Assembly (NCBI RefSeq): GCF_030272615.1
Contig: NC_081406.1
Coordinates: 141,887,299 to 141,951,298, forward strand
Direction of reading: 5' to 3'
DNA: 64,000 nt
DNA from: Cryptomeria japonica
Taxonomy: Eukaryota; Streptophyta; Pinopsida; Cupressales; Cupressaceae
Position numbers and translations under genes: made by a program
Notes under the pieces: model-generated
The model's input: only the letters and a program-made list of their open reading frames with translations
Databases searched by the model: none
What the model was told of the DNA's origin: nothing
Shown: in pieces, positions 1-11,052 of the stretch
Layout of the letters: every line of letters begins with the position of its first letter
Numbering within the stretch: position 1 is the first letter of the stretch

Positions 1-655
1 ACCTTTAAAGTCTTCCTAACCGTTAATGATTAACTCAACCTTCTTACATGATTAGAGACTTTCTATCTAATTCAACCTTCATCTAAACCAAGGGTCTCAT
101 CAAGCATTCATTTCTTTGATCATGGTTATCCCTTTAACCCTTGCACAAGAGTTTATCCTTTGGATAAAAGCTTTATCCAATGGATAACCCTAACCTAACC
201 TTAACCTTTACCTCCTAAAGGTAACCATCATGTCTTCTCACAATTGTCACCATTTTATTGGTGAGAATTGTAAACATGGATTGATTAACTTTCAATCCTG
301 GCCCTTGTTAAGATTATCCAATCCTGACCATCCATTGCCCTATTTTTCCTATAAATAGAGCTCTCATTCTCATTCTCATATCCATGTCTTTAGTATCAAA
401 CTTATAGACATTTTACTAGGTATATCCAAGTTTTATGCATCTAATGTATAATCATTTTTAAATCAAGCATTTAGCCTCTCTTTGAATAGAAATCATCTTA
501 ATAAGCATTTTAAGAAGCATTTCCATTATCATAGCACATTCATATTAGACTAGCATATCATGTTAGGATAGGTTTTACGAATCTTTTATCTTATCATCAT
601 ATCCATGCTAGTTTAAATCATATTAGATTTAATATCATGCATAACTAGGAATGCA
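1..655 (+). repeat. LTR-like, promoter-bearing noncoding sequence
   Basis: There is no coding potential here. A clear TATA-type box on the plus strand and AT-rich leader-like sequence suggest the end of an LTR from a plus-oriented element that continues left of the window. An imperfect inverted repeat, ACAATTGTCACC at 240-251 against GGTGAGAATTGT at 260-271 (11 of 12 pairs), precedes it. The orientation is opposite to the gypsy remnant that starts at about 657, so it is probably not that element's own 3' LTR. The LTR identity is inference. Confidence 0.35.
350..358 (+). promoter_or_regulatory. TATA box of an LTR-like promoter
   Basis: TATAAATAG lies in a GC-richer context and is followed by a pyrimidine-rich start region (CTCTCATTCTCATTC). 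This is the usual arrangement of plant LTR promoters. No transcript evidence is available. Confidence 0.4.
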
Positions 656-879
656 TTCATATTAAGTTGATCAGACATCCCTCATTCTTGGAGTTGTCAT
701 TCCTAAAGTCATTTTGCTCAGTGATCCGAGAAAAGGCATTGACTTGAGGGATCTTGTGAGATAGAGAAAAATGGAACATCCCTTGGGGAGTTGAGCTATT
801 CAATATAGCTCTATAACTTGCACCAAAAGTCTCATTGGTGTGTGGACCCTTTTTGAAACCGAATTTTCCATTTCTTTGC

Positions 880-1766
880 ACCACTTTTCCCGCACACAAT
901 TTGTAAGGGGAGTTTTTCAGTACCTTCTTAGGGGTGACCATATCTTCCCAAAGCACACTTCTTAGATTACAATGCCATTCTCTTTTATACTCTGCTCGAA
1001 TCCTCTTGATAAGTCAAATTAGAGTTTTGTTCGTAGACTCAGCCAAACCATTCCCTTATGGGTAATAATCTGAGGAGGTCTTTAAATAGATGCTACGATC
1101 AAGAGAGAATTGGGTAACTTTGGACCTGATGAATGCTCTAGTGTTGTTGGATATGATGGTCTTAGGTGAACCAAAACACGTAGCTAGCCCTTCGAGAAAA
1201 CTGACACTTTCCATTTCCGTGGAGTTTTTTAAGGGCATTGCTTGTGTCTAGAGGGTGAAGTAATCTGTGGCCATAAGAATCCATTTGTGACCAATGGAGG
1301 ACACTAGATTAATCATTCCTATGAAATCCAACCCCAATTGGGCAAAAGGTTCATCTACCACTATAGGTCTGAGTGGCATGGTTCAATTTTTGCACTTTCC
1401 ATCATAGAATTGGCATTCTTTGCATCCTTGGATCAGAGCGTGCACATATTTGAATAACGAGGGCCAATAATAGCTCACGTGGATGATCTTCATGATAGTG
1501 GTTTGATTTGAGAAGTGGCCCCCCATGGGGCCATTATGGAATTCATGCAAAATTTTCTCAACTTGCTGCCTATCAACATAATGGAGTAAGATTTTGTCAA
1601 AATTTCGCTTGAACAAAACACCATCCAGCAATCGATAGCCACTATTATGGAGCCTGTAAAATATCTTTTTCTCCATAAGGAGATTTGGAGGGAAAACTTT
1701 AGTCTGCATGAAATGCTTGCGATCGGCCATCCAACCCTCTTCCTCTAGTCCTGTATGCATTAGCAT
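880..1766 (-). pseudogene. gypsy-1 integrase (zinc-binding domain and core), broken
   Basis: The N-terminal half (1766-1383) has a His-His-Cys-Cys arrangement: H in EILHEFHNG, H in GGHFSN, then GCKECQF. It is followed by a core with GLDFIG, ISNNTRAF and NGLAEST. The core is split by in-frame stops (for example after DYFTL, near 1250). The second catalytic Asp of the D,D-35-E motif, normally ISDN, reads Asn (codon 1146-1148), so the enzyme would be inactive even without the stops. A C-terminal stretch, LWEDMVTPKK, is typical of plant gypsy integrases. Similarity fades below about 880, where the element seems truncated. Confidence 0.75.
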
Positions 1767-1787
1767 TGTTTGGTCTTGAGCTTTTTC

Positions 1788-3110
1788 CTACTCTTTAGGC
1801 TCTTCAGCTAAACACTCACAAAGGAATCTACCTCGCATCACTTTGGTAGGCCTAACATCTATGTCATATTTGAGGATCTTAGTGATCCAATTGGCTCTTT
1901 TCTCTATGATCTCTCCTTTCATGATATACTCGCAGACCGCAGGGTGACCCACATAGACTGTCGTTTTGTTGCAAGCGATGAAGTGCCTAAATTTATTCAG
2001 ACCTTTTACAATGCCAAAGGCTTTCTTTTCCACAAAATTGTACTTGATCTCATATGCTTTGATTGTTTTGGAGTGAAAAGCGATCAGGTGTTCTCTTTTG
2101 GACTCCGCACCTCTCTAATTTAATATAACAACGATGCTGAAATTGCTGGCAAAGACATACATTATAAAATCCTGGAACATTTCTGGTTTAGCCAAAATGG
2201 GGACTGAAAAAATAGCTTCTTTGATCTTTTCAAATGCTTCTTTGGCTTCCAAGGTCCATTTAAAATGCATATCCTTTTTTATCATGAGCATGATAGGCCT
2301 TACCATACCAGCGAAATCTGAAATGAATCTACTGGAAAAGTTAATTTTTCCTAAAAAGGACTAGACGCCCTTTTTGTTCAATGCTAGGGAAAGATCCTTG
2401 ATGGCTTTCATGAGATCTGGTTCGATTGATACCACTTCTTTGGACACCACATGTCCCAAGAACTTTTCTTGCGGTAACCTGAAAATGCACTTCTTTGGGT
2501 TCAAGGAGACACCAAATTTTAAGCATTTCTGGATAACAAGTTCCAGGTGGTCAAAATGGTCTTCTTTGTATTTCAAAAACACAATTAGATCATCCATGTA
2601 AATCAAGATTATCCTTTTTATCAGTTCATGAAAAGCAATGTCCATGGCCCTTTGAAAGGTAGCATCGACATTGGATAACCCAAAAGGCATCTTCTGATAG
2701 GCGAATGTTCCCCACTTGGTGGTGAACGTAGTTTTATGTTGGTCTTCTTGCTTGACAAGGACCTGATTATACTCAGAAATCCATCAAGCATAGAAAACAT
2801 TTCAGATCCAACCACTGTATGTAGGATCTACTCCATTGGAGGCAGGGGATAATTATCCTTCTGGGAGGCTCTGTTCAAATCTCGGAAGTCCACACAAAGG
2901 TGGATATCTTCATTCTTCTTCCGGACCAACACTAAGTTGGAAACCTAGGTGCTGTGCTTAATGGGGTATATAATCTTGGAATCAATTAATTCTCATAGCT
3001 CCTATCACATGAGGGACTCAATTTTAGGGTTAAATGGACGCTGCTTCTGTCGGACAGGCTTTGCTCCCTCCTCCAGTTTGATTGTATGCTGGATAATTTC
3101 TGGATTGTAA
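1788..3110 (-). pseudogene. gypsy-1 reverse transcriptase and RNase H, broken
   Basis: RT starts near 3110 with EEGAKPVRQKQRPF and continues through a stop-laden frame carrying VLVRKKNEDIHLCVDFRDLN and then MPFGLSNVDATFQ. The catalytic YMDD (about 2589-2597) is intact. After RT come the tether and RNase H: HFKWTLEAKEAFEKIK (2306-2115) and then a damaged RNase H C-terminal part (2033-1788). At least three frame changes separate these blocks. Protein-primed replication is not involved: this family copies RNA to DNA in cytoplasmic particles. This copy cannot encode a working enzyme. Confidence 0.8.
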
Positions 3111-3529
3111 CCCTTCAACTCGTCATATGACCATGCAACCACTCCCTCATATTTATCACAAAAATGAATGAGTCTTTCCCTATCGAATTGGGGAACATCC
3201 TTCCCTACTTTGAGTTTTTGACCACCTCTGACTTGGAGGTCAGTATAATCCCCTTTGTCTGCTGTGAACTTTCTTTTGTCATTCCTGGAATCCTCATAAT
3301 CAAGAAGGTTCTCAAGAGTGATCAAAACTTTGGGAAGTTTGTTTGTCTTTAGCTGGATTACTTGGTCGCCATATGTATCAGACACTTTAGGCTACAATTG
3401 AACTGCAAATTCTCTAGATTGCTAAATGAACATAGCTATATGTTTATCACTTTCAAAAACTTGTCAATGGATATCATTGTCGGGCACAACGGGTCTCACA
3501 ACTACTTGAAATGAATGCCCATTTTCTAG

Positions 3530-5110
3530 TAATTGGGTTGCAAGATTGAAATGAGATCCTATGGTTGCCATGCGATCTACCACTTCATTTTCTTTGTGGG
3601 GAATTCTCTAAATATTGAAGGCTTCAAATCTCTCAATCAGGCCCTAGACCCTGTGACAGTATGACCTCATGTTGACATGCTTAGCACATGAAATTCCTCT
3701 GACTTGATGGATCACCAACTCTAAATCCCCCAACCCTCTCAACTTCTTGACTCAGAGGTGCTCCATGAGGCTTAAACCATGAACGAAGTCCTCATACTCC
3801 GCCTTGTTGTTAGAACAAGAAAACTGGAGGTGGAAAGTGTTAGGATAACCGGTGCACAACTGAGAGGGGGGGTGCGAATCAGTTGTCAACATATTATGAG
3901 AAATTAAAGAACATAAAACCTTTTACTAGAATAGCAAAAAACATATACCAGAATAGCAGATTAAGCATTAAAGCATAATAGTAAACCAGAGAATCAATAC
4001 CATGCATCCATACCACATAACACCATGATTTGTACATGGAAAACTTGGTAAAGGGACAAACCACGGTGGGAAACCCTACCCACAGTCAGATGATACTTCA
4101 ATAGAAAGTATGTGATTACAATAGGGGCCTGCACATGCAGGAAGGCACACTGCTCATCATAATGGAGTCCCATTGACTACAAAAGAGGTTAACTACCTCA
4201 AAACAATCAGACAACAATCCAGAAAGAAGAACTACTAGATATATCATCAAACATGCCAGATTACAGTTCTGGTTAAGCTCAATACCGGAGGCCTAAAACC
4301 TCTTGCACCAACCCAACTCGATCACCTATGATCGACCAAATACTCTGCTCATATGATCATTACATTAATCGCTCATTGCATATCTTCTATAATGAGATCT
4401 TACATATATTTATACAAAACAAAGACCTAAACAATTAGGTCGGCCACCCAAATGATAATTCAATAAATCCATTACATAAATCGAAACTAAAATCATAAGA
4501 CATGTTAGGGGCCAAACAAATATCATCCAAACAATAAAAAATCTCAGAAGTACATCAAAAGGATCAATAACATGTTTCATGAAACCAGTGCATAACCTAG
4601 ATAGCACCTGACCCAAATCAGATCCACACACACCAAAGAAATGACTCCAATCAGTCGAGGCATGAACATAATCACCATCAACATCTTGAATCCCTTATAG
4701 AAGCCACACCAACACCACTTATGCATAATTTCAAAAATCTTCAATAAAGCACTTCTGGTGAAACCCTTATTGGATCAAGAAAGCAGGCTTACTAGAACAT
4801 AAGATAGAATCCGATCATTTGAGCAATACCAATTGACTGAAGCACACTTTAGAAGCATATGAACCATCCATGCAAACTATTCCATCATTCAAACCATACC
4901 GGTAACAATCAACTGATAACCTTTCCAATCTAATCCTTCTACCGGAAACCAGTAAACAACCATAACAGCTAGTGTTGACATCAATGATAGAACATCAATG
5001 CAATACATAATCAATTCCTTTATATTGCCAATGGATAGACCTCAAGATTTGTTCCTCAGAAGGTGAAGTAAGGCAAATACCTGCTTTGGATCCCATTTTG
5101 CATTGGGCTC
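3530..5110 (-). pseudogene. Extra RNase-H-like domain upstream of RT, split by an insertion
   Basis: The N-terminal part (about 5110-5020) reads DGAQCKMGSKAG followed by LTSPSEEQ, the first beta-hairpin of an RNase H fold. The C-terminal part (about 3830-3530) reads CSNNKAEYEDFVHGL, GDLELVIHQVRG and IPHKENEVVDRMA. This matches the pattern of archaeal-type RNase H known from plant Tat-lineage elements: Asp near the start, Glu in NNxAEYE, Asp in GDxELV and Asp near the end. Stops and a one-base frameshift are present. The LTR-like insertion at 3838-4994 separates the halves. Assignment to the archaeal type rests on motif reading only. Confidence 0.6.
3838..4994 (-). repeat. LTR-like insertion in gypsy-1, minus orientation
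   Basis: The block interrupts RNase-H coding. Read on the minus strand it begins TGTTCTATCATTGATGTC and ends with a C-rich GATTCGCACCCCCCC tract and CTAACA, the TG...CA plan of plant copia LTRs. It contains the paired GGAAAAC / GGGACAAACCACGGTGGG signature (4035-4070) also seen in the other LTRs here. No clean 5-bp target duplication was found, so the right boundary is approximate. It is probably a solo LTR. Confidence 0.55.
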
Positions 5111-5166
5111 CGTCAAAATGGAGTCCATGGTTTAGAGACTCAGTCTTCCTTTTCTTGTTTTATATC

Positions 5167-6103
5167 CTATGGGTCCTTTGGCACCTTAGGAATTGGTTGG
5201 TCTTCATAAGAAAATACATAGGTCCCAAGTCTGGTGGCATGATAATTTACATAAGGGTCTACATCTATAAATTCATTTAGGAAGACTTCTTGATCTGCTG
5301 ATCGGTCCCCAGTTACCTCTTCATCTTCTAATAAAACCACACACTTCATTTCTTCTCCTAAGATGGATGTGTGGGTGGCTTCAAAGTTTATCATAGCTTC
5401 ATCAGCTATACATTCTGTATGAAGGGGCTCTGACAATATTTTTAACTCATCGCCATGCTTGGTTCTAAGCATAAGTTGAGACCAATCTAGAGATAGATAT
5501 CCACCAACCTTGGTAGTGAAATCCCGGGACAAGCAGAGGCCAAAAATAGGGGGAATGTCAATGACTACTACCTCTTGGGTTACTGTAATGCTAGGGAAGG
5601 CAAACAAGGTAAGAAGAAGGCTTTTTATAATGCCCATGGTTTGGACTCTATTTCCATCTAACTGCATGACTCCTCTATTTACGGGTTCATATTTCAAATT
5701 CAAAACTTTCACATCTATTTAGGCATTATAGTGGTGCTAGCACCAGAGTCTATCATAGAGTTGTGGAGCAACTTATCTCTGACAATAAGAGTCAGATTGA
5801 AAGGGTTGGGTTTTGGCTTACCTTCCCTCGTGATAGTAGAAACTTCAAAGCATTCATTAGTAAGTATGATCTGACTATCGCTCGCTCTGTGGATATCCTT
5901 TTGTCTCCATTGTGTACTTCCTGCAAATGATCTTTTTGCTTTAGAATTGTGAGGATATCCCATAAGGATACATTTGTAGGAGCCTTTTTCAATTTCTCCA
6001 CTATATCAAGAATGGTGGGGATGGAAGATTTGGATTCTTTGGCCTTATAAGGTATAAAACCTTTCACCTTTAGGGGATTAGAAACCACAACCGGTTGTTC
6101 CAT
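5167..6103 (-). pseudogene. gypsy-1 aspartic protease region, frameshifted
   Basis: Upstream sequence (6103 downward) carries KAPTNVSLWDILTILKQ, a conserved pre-protease motif that recurs in gypsy-2 as TPTKISLWDLIQTS. A frameshift near 5960 leads into the protease proper, with active-site DSGA at about 5739-5750 (MIDSGASTTIMP). The downstream frame (5712-5167) continues the retropepsin-like fold (VVVIDIPPIFGLCLSRDF) and an acidic linker ending at the RNase-H-like domain. The protease matures Gag-Pol in such elements. The frame breaks make this copy inactive. Confidence 0.7.
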
Positions 6104-7311
6104 AGACTTTTATATATTTTCTCTTTTTTGTTGAATCATGGGTTCTCCCATAAACTGGTGCTTAGAGTGGAGGTTATAATTGGACTATATCTGTGACATC
6201 TTGGCAAATGAAGTGCAAGTGTCATTCGTGAGAACAATTTCCTCCTCTTCCATCTATGAAAAGAGAGCATGATTTGAACTGATCTTGACCTCTTGTTCCA
6301 TTGACATACTTTGCATTTGAGTAGTCAGTGAGGCATTATCCATACTTGGAGAAGCATAGACCCCAAAATTAGGGCTCATTCCTTGACTTCTCTACTTTTC
6401 AACCTTTTGCTATAGATTTCCTAAATTCCTTGGCAAGTGGGAATCATTGCAAGGAAAGCACCAAGAGTTGGTACCATCCGCTAGATTATTTTGCTTAGCA
6501 ATAAACTCCCTATTGTGATTAGGGGGGATGGATTGCAAAGGGTTGGCACTGAGACAAGCTGACTATTAGCTTTCCCTTAATTATTTCTTGTACCACCCTA
6601 GTACTGATTTGGCTGGTAAGGAGGTCTCCCTCCTTGATAATTTTGGAAAGGAGGCTTGGCGAGAGCTTGCTTCCTTTTGAGGTTAATGATCTCATTTGAA
6701 AAGGTTCAAAGCAAATTCTTCATGTCATTTACCTCTATGGCTAGTGTAGAAGGAGTGATAGTGCTTTCTTACTGAGTGTTCGAGTAAGTATACATGGATT
6801 GAAGGGAAAAGGTGCTCAGAGATGGTAGCCTGGGTGTCTGGATCGTTGGTTTTGAGAAAGTTGACATGGGAAGCCTCGAAGGAAGCTTCCCTGCATCAAT
6901 TAGGTTATTTTTTGCTCGAATAGCTAGCTCGTACGCATCCAAAAGAGTGCTACCTCTTGAAGATTGGATCTTGATAGATATGTCAGAATTGAAAGCTTTT
7001 AAGTAGAATACAAAAGCCATATCTATCGGGGGCCAAGCAGAGAAGGGTATTCTTTATCATGTCTTCTGGAATCTAGTGTTGAAGTCGGTTATGGCCTCTT
7101 GAGGAGCTCTTCTTATTGTTATCATTTGCTGCATCAGAGAAGACCTATCCCCTTTTTCAGTGAATTGTTCGAAAAATGATCTCCTAGATGGTCCCAACTT
7201 CCTATTGATTTTGGTGTGAGTGACCCGTACTAGTCTTGTGCTTTTCCCTTGAAAGAAGCTACAATAAATCTTCTTGCTATATTTTGTTTTGTGATGTTGT
7301 ATATAGTGCAC
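6104..7311 (-). pseudogene. gypsy-1 gag remnant
   Basis: The most gag-like stretch (7311-7057) includes RSFFEQFTEKGDR and APQEAITDFNTRFQKT, the capsid motif shared by plant retrotransposon gag proteins. A second block (7020-6769) continues with AYELAIRAKNNLIDAG. Toward 6600 there is a Gly/Pro/Gln-rich segment, GGRPPYQPN, typical of the nucleocapsid side. No intact zinc knuckle was seen, and multiple stops interrupt the frame. Gag would form the particle that packages element RNA; here it is a relic. Confidence 0.65.
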
Positions 7312-7639
7312 ACGTCAGCTACTTCTTACAAATGCTTCTTGGGGATCTTGAAATCATGTCCACTGAATTTTTGTAATACTTTTAAGGCAGAAGTAGGGAT
7401 AGCACCCCATTGAGCAGGAGGGGTTGGCGCAATAAGAGGACTTCCGCTATCCCAAGTGACAGTTTCTTGGAGGTTGGATTGTCATTGGCATGTGAGCTTC
7501 CTGAATAGGGATTTGAGCTCGGACGCCTGATATTGCTTGGACCGCAACTAGGGGTGGTAATAATAAGCTTGGATTGGTTGCAGATTGACTCCTAGTGACT
7601 GGCCTATGGCTCATGCACCCTCTTTAGACAAAGACAAAA

Positions 7640-7660
7640 TGGTCCCATCTGGCGTGCCAG
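7640..7660 (-). promoter_or_regulatory. Primer-binding-like site of gypsy-1
   Basis: On the minus strand TGGCACGCCAGATGGGACC lies just inside a possible LTR end (CAACA at about 7670) and before gag. Its position and TGG start fit a tRNA primer-binding site. The matching tRNA was not identified. Confidence 0.4.
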
Positions 7661-7669
7661 AAAAAAAAT

Positions 7670-8829
7670 TGTTGATCGATAAAATTGCTTCTATGAGTAC
7701 AACCTTATAGGAAACTTAGTGATGGGGAACCTGCGCGTGTTCACCAAGTGACCTCTGAGATTTTAGAAGCTGACACTTCATATGTAGGGGGAGAAAAGGG
7801 ATAGAAAGAAAAATGAAAGCAAAAATACTCTATAGCGATGTGTCGAGACAATTTTGGAACTAAGGCACAAAGATAAATTCATAAACATGTAGTTCTGAGG
7901 ACCATTCAATAATCTACATGCTTAAAAACTTGAAAATAAAATATAGAAAACAACTCATTCGATATAAAGCAGTAGATACCTTTCATCCACTAGATAACAA
8001 GTTCATAAAAACATAGTTTAATCTATAGAGTCTTATACCATATATTCTGAAGCCATACAAAATTACAAAATTGCATAGAAACAAGTCTTTGCATGCTGAA
8101 ATACAATGATCATAAAGGCCAAAGGCACAATTTGATTATCAGATTCTCAAAAGAACAATTACAAATTAAAGGCATAATTCTACTAGAAATTGTCTATATC
8201 CTTCTTCTTAAATTTTGAACCCCTACAAAAGAAAAAAAACATCTCTTAAATAAGCCCGAGCCAAGGGCTTGACAAAGAAAATAGAGAGAGTGCTTAAAAC
8301 CATAAGCATTGCTGGCAATGCCATTAACAACTGTGAAATGACCTTCCAAAAGATAAAATAGAAAAGATTCGACCTTTTGTGTAGCTACTATCAAATCTTC
8401 TAATGACGGATCAAAACAAAGGAATCCACAACCACTACCAAAACCATAAGCCACTGGCAACCAAAGACCCATCTTCTCAAAACAGTAAACAACAACTCCT
8501 GGTGGTTGCATCAATTCCAATGTGACAATAGGAGGGAGCATCCCGGGGATGCAATAAAAATGCATAGAGTGCCTCACGAGGAACTGCCATGTGGCGTGGG
8601 CGAAAAACTTGCAAATACATAGGCTCGAAGACACAGACCTACAAAAACAGTGAAAACAGTGAACTGCCACATGCCAACATCGCTCAACTTCCTAGTAAAG
8701 GGAAAAGAGGAGGTCGAACATTATGAGCCATGCTGCCACATGGATGCGGGGAGGCGAAAAAACTTTGGGCAAAAAGGAACTAAGGCCTGGGGAAAAAATA
8801 GAAACTAACTCCCCAAAAGGGGCACAAGA
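7670..8829 (-). repeat. Possible 5' LTR of gypsy-1, right edge unresolved
   Basis: Sequence abutting the primer-binding-like site would be the 5' LTR on the minus strand and ends there in ...CAACA. A 158-codon open frame at 8670-8194 (-) shows no recognisable domain and looks like chance. The other end is not visible before copia similarity begins near 8830, and no partner LTR copy was recognised in the window, so the LTR call stays tentative. Confidence 0.3.
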
Positions 8830-9445
8830 GACTTAAAGTGTATAGAAGGAATATTTCTAGGATACTCTACAAGAAGTAATGCATACTAGTGCTGCAATAA
8901 GAGGCTGAAGAAAATTGTAGAAAGCAAAAATTTCAAAGTGAAGAAAGGAATCAAATTGGACCAAAACTTGAGATTGAGATAGAAGATGCCCCCCTTACTG
9001 TAGAAGAGAAATATGTTCTTGAAGATAAAGTAGAATTAGATGCAAAAGGAAAGGAACCTTAGAAAGCACCTAAAACACTTGCAAAATTTATGCAAAAGAA
9101 ACATTTAGAAGATTAGATGATTGGAGATAAGGACAAGGGAGTTTAGACTAGAAGAAGAATTGCCGAGACTAGTGAACGAGTAATCTTTTGTTTCTTATCT
9201 AAGGTGGATCCAAATACCTTTGCAGAGGCTTGTAAAGATGATGGATGGATAAAGGTGATGGAAGAAAAGCAGAATCAGATATAAAAGAATTAGACATGGG
9301 AATTGGTACATATATTGGTAGACAAGAATGTGATAGGAACAAAGAAGGTGTTCCAAAACAGTCTGAATGAAGATGAAGATGTCACAAGAAACAAGGAAAG
9401 ACTAGTCTGTAAAGGTTATTCACAAGTTGAAGGCATAGATTTTCA
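8830..9445 (+). pseudogene. copia-2 fragment: integrase C-terminus to RT N-terminus
   Basis: The frame reads GIFLGYSTRSNAY, then CCNKRLKKIVESKNFKV (end of a copia integrase). A variable linker follows, then EACKDDGWIKVMEE, DKNVIGTKKVFQN and KERLVCKGYSQVEGIDF (start of a copia RT). The same motifs occur in copia-1 at 24650-25275, so the two are related. Several in-frame stops occur (after SNAY, for example). Similarity stops abruptly at about 9445 after GIDF, where unrelated AT-rich DNA takes over. Confidence 0.75.
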
Positions 9446-9880
9446 AAGCTATTAGATTTTCACAATCTATTCAAATATTATTTACAGTTTGTGGATTTGA
9501 TTGTGTGTCTAATTTTTTTAACCATCAATTTTTTGAATCACACTCTGTGATTCATCATCAGGATGTAAGAGACATCAAGGAGTTGTAAGATATTGAATTG
9601 TAGACCAAGGCATCAATATAAAGAGGGGTGAAATAAGAGGCAGGTTTGAGCATGGGGATCAAGGAGAACAAAATACCAATAAAATAATAACAATGGGCCC
9701 CTTAGTATATAAAAATTAAGATCACTATAACGTCAAACTCAGTTAATCCAATAAATAAACTATGATAACAATGAAAGAACAAAAAGAAAAAGAAAGAGAA
9801 AATAAGATATAATAATAGAGAACACAAACTAAAGAGAACCAAAACAAAAGCATATACATACATACATACTTGGCCTAAGA
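9446..9880. other. AT-rich spacer, nothing recognised
   Basis: This stretch interrupts the copia-2 RT. It is A/T-rich with no domain, no clear terminal repeats and no long frame on either strand. It may be inserted or deletion-scarred DNA. Confidence 0.4.
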
Positions 9881-10293
9881 AATGAAAAATACCATCTTCT
9901 AACTGTGTTCCCTAAAGACCAAGAAATAATGACAACTTACTAGTCATTGACATCTGAAATTCTTTCTGCATTTCTTCTATGAACTCCTTACAAACATCAT
10001 TATCTCCACCAAAAATGATGTCATTAACATATACGACTACTATCAATAGTTTGTCACTTTCAACCTTGAAGTAAAGATTACTATTTGTGATATCTTTCCT
10101 AGAGTTCTACTATAATAAATATTTGTCCAACCTTGCATACCAAGCTCTTGGAGTTTGCTTGAGTCTGTAGACTATTTTTGGATCATTTGACAGTTGAAAC
10201 CCATTTGGTTGTTCAATGTAAACCTCTTCTTTAAGTTCTCCATTCAATAATGTTGACTTAACATCCATCTGACATACCTTAAATTCTTGTATG
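9881..10293 (-). pseudogene. copia-2 RT fragment in inverted orientation
   Basis: On the minus strand the frame runs [36 protein letters not shown] and ARLDKYLL. Further left it continues with RT C-terminal motifs including VVYVNDIIFGGDND and MQKEFQMSM. This is the palm/thumb part of a copia RT; the catalytic YVDD motif reads YVND, so the first catalytic Asp is Asn. It faces the neighbouring plus-strand RT fragment, forming an inverted repeat. Relative to the other arm it lacks 18 bp between CTCAAG/CTTAAG direct repeats, a typical slippage deletion. Confidence 0.75.
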
Positions 10294-10590
10294 AAATAGA
10301 TGCAATAAATATATTTATAGATTCCATCCATTGCATACAAGAATTTTAAGGTATGTCAGATGGATGTTAAGTTGATATTATTGAATGGAGATCAAATTGA
10401 AGAAGAGGTTTACATTGAACAACTGAATGGGTTTCAATTGTGAAATGATCCAAAAATGTTTTGCAGACTTAAGAAGGCACTCTATGGACTCAAGCAAGCT
10501 CCTAGATCTTGGTATGAAAGGTTGGACAAATATTTGTTGTAGTAGATTTTTAGGAAAGGTATCACAAATAGTAATCTTTCCTTCAAGGTT
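10062..10590. repeat. Inverted duplication of copia RT sequence (hairpin-forming)
   Basis: The left arm 10062-10293 and right arm 10334-10590 are reverse complements with scattered mismatches and one 18-bp gap, separated by a 40-bp AT-rich spacer (10294-10333). Both arms encode the same part of a copia RT. A transcript across this block would fold into a stem of more than 200 bp. Seen directly; any silencing role is inference. Confidence 0.75.
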
Positions 10591-10600
10591 CAAAGTGGCA
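10334..10600 (+). pseudogene. copia-2 RT fragment, plus strand
   Basis: Frame: KNFKVCQMDVK, EEVYIEQLNGFQL, then [20 protein letters not shown] and KYLL, the conserved centre of copia RT, with stops after GFQL and KYLL. The catalytic YVDD block that should follow is missing: coding similarity ends near 10600 and resumes in RNase H at 10626, so an internal deletion removed the RT C-terminus here. That part survives only in the inverted fragment to the left. Confidence 0.75.
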
Positions 10601-10625
10601 TGATGATTTCTCTTTGAAATCTTAA

Positions 10626-11052
10626 ATAGATGCTGGCTAGGTCGGATGTGCTAATGACAAAAGAAGTACAAGTGGTGGTGCATTTTTGTTGGGTGATAAA
10701 TTGGTCTCCTAGCTAAGTAAGAAGCAAGATTCAATGTCATTATCTACAATAGAAGAAAAATATATTCCAACAACATCCCGTTGCAATTAAGTTATGTTGG
10801 TGAAAACTCTCAAGGATATCAAGGTGATGTATGATGAGGCAATTCCTATTATGTGTGATAATACACGTGCAATTGAAATTTCAAAGGACCCGTTTATGCA
10901 TTCAAGGACTACACACATTTCCATATGGTACCACTTATTAAGAGAGAAGGTTGTAGAGAAGGAAGTTAGATTCGAATGTGTATCGGATTGTAGATATTTT
11001 TTACCATGGCATTGTCAAAGGATACTTTTGAATATCTCTGATAGTAATTAGG
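10626..11052 (+). pseudogene. copia-2 RNase H remnant
   Basis: Frame: DAGWVGCANDKRSTSGGAF, LLGDKLVS, SKKQDSMSLSTIEEKYI, then IMCDNTRAIEISKDPFMHSR, THISIWYHLLREKV. These are the copia RNase H motifs (AGxxDxRRSTSGY, SxKQxxVxLSTxEAEY, CDNxSAI, KHIDIxYHxLRE). Two stops occur and the frame drifts after FECV. The gene is dead. A 3' untranslated segment and LTR follow, confirming orientation. Confidence 0.75.

Larger units (their letters stand above)
657..7669 (-). mobile_element. Degenerate Ty3/gypsy internal region (gypsy-1)
   Basis: Read on the minus strand from 7669 downward, the order is a primer-binding-like site, gag, aspartic protease, an RNase-H-like domain, RT with YMDD, a second RNase H, a zinc-binding integrase N-terminus and an integrase core. 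Protease-RT-RNaseH-integrase is the Ty3/gypsy order. Every domain carries stops and frameshifts, so the copy is dead. An RNase-H-like domain ahead of RT, plus the usual one after RT, suggests the Tat/Ogre side of the family, which is known for an extra archaeal-type RNase H. A large LTR-like insertion at 3838-4994 splits the upstream RNase H. Both LTR ends are uncertain. Confidence 0.8.

Noticed and set aside
8194-8670. 158-codon minus-strand frame rich in Cys, Phe and Leu
   Set aside because: No recognisable domain. It lies in probable LTR sequence and its composition resembles a chance frame.
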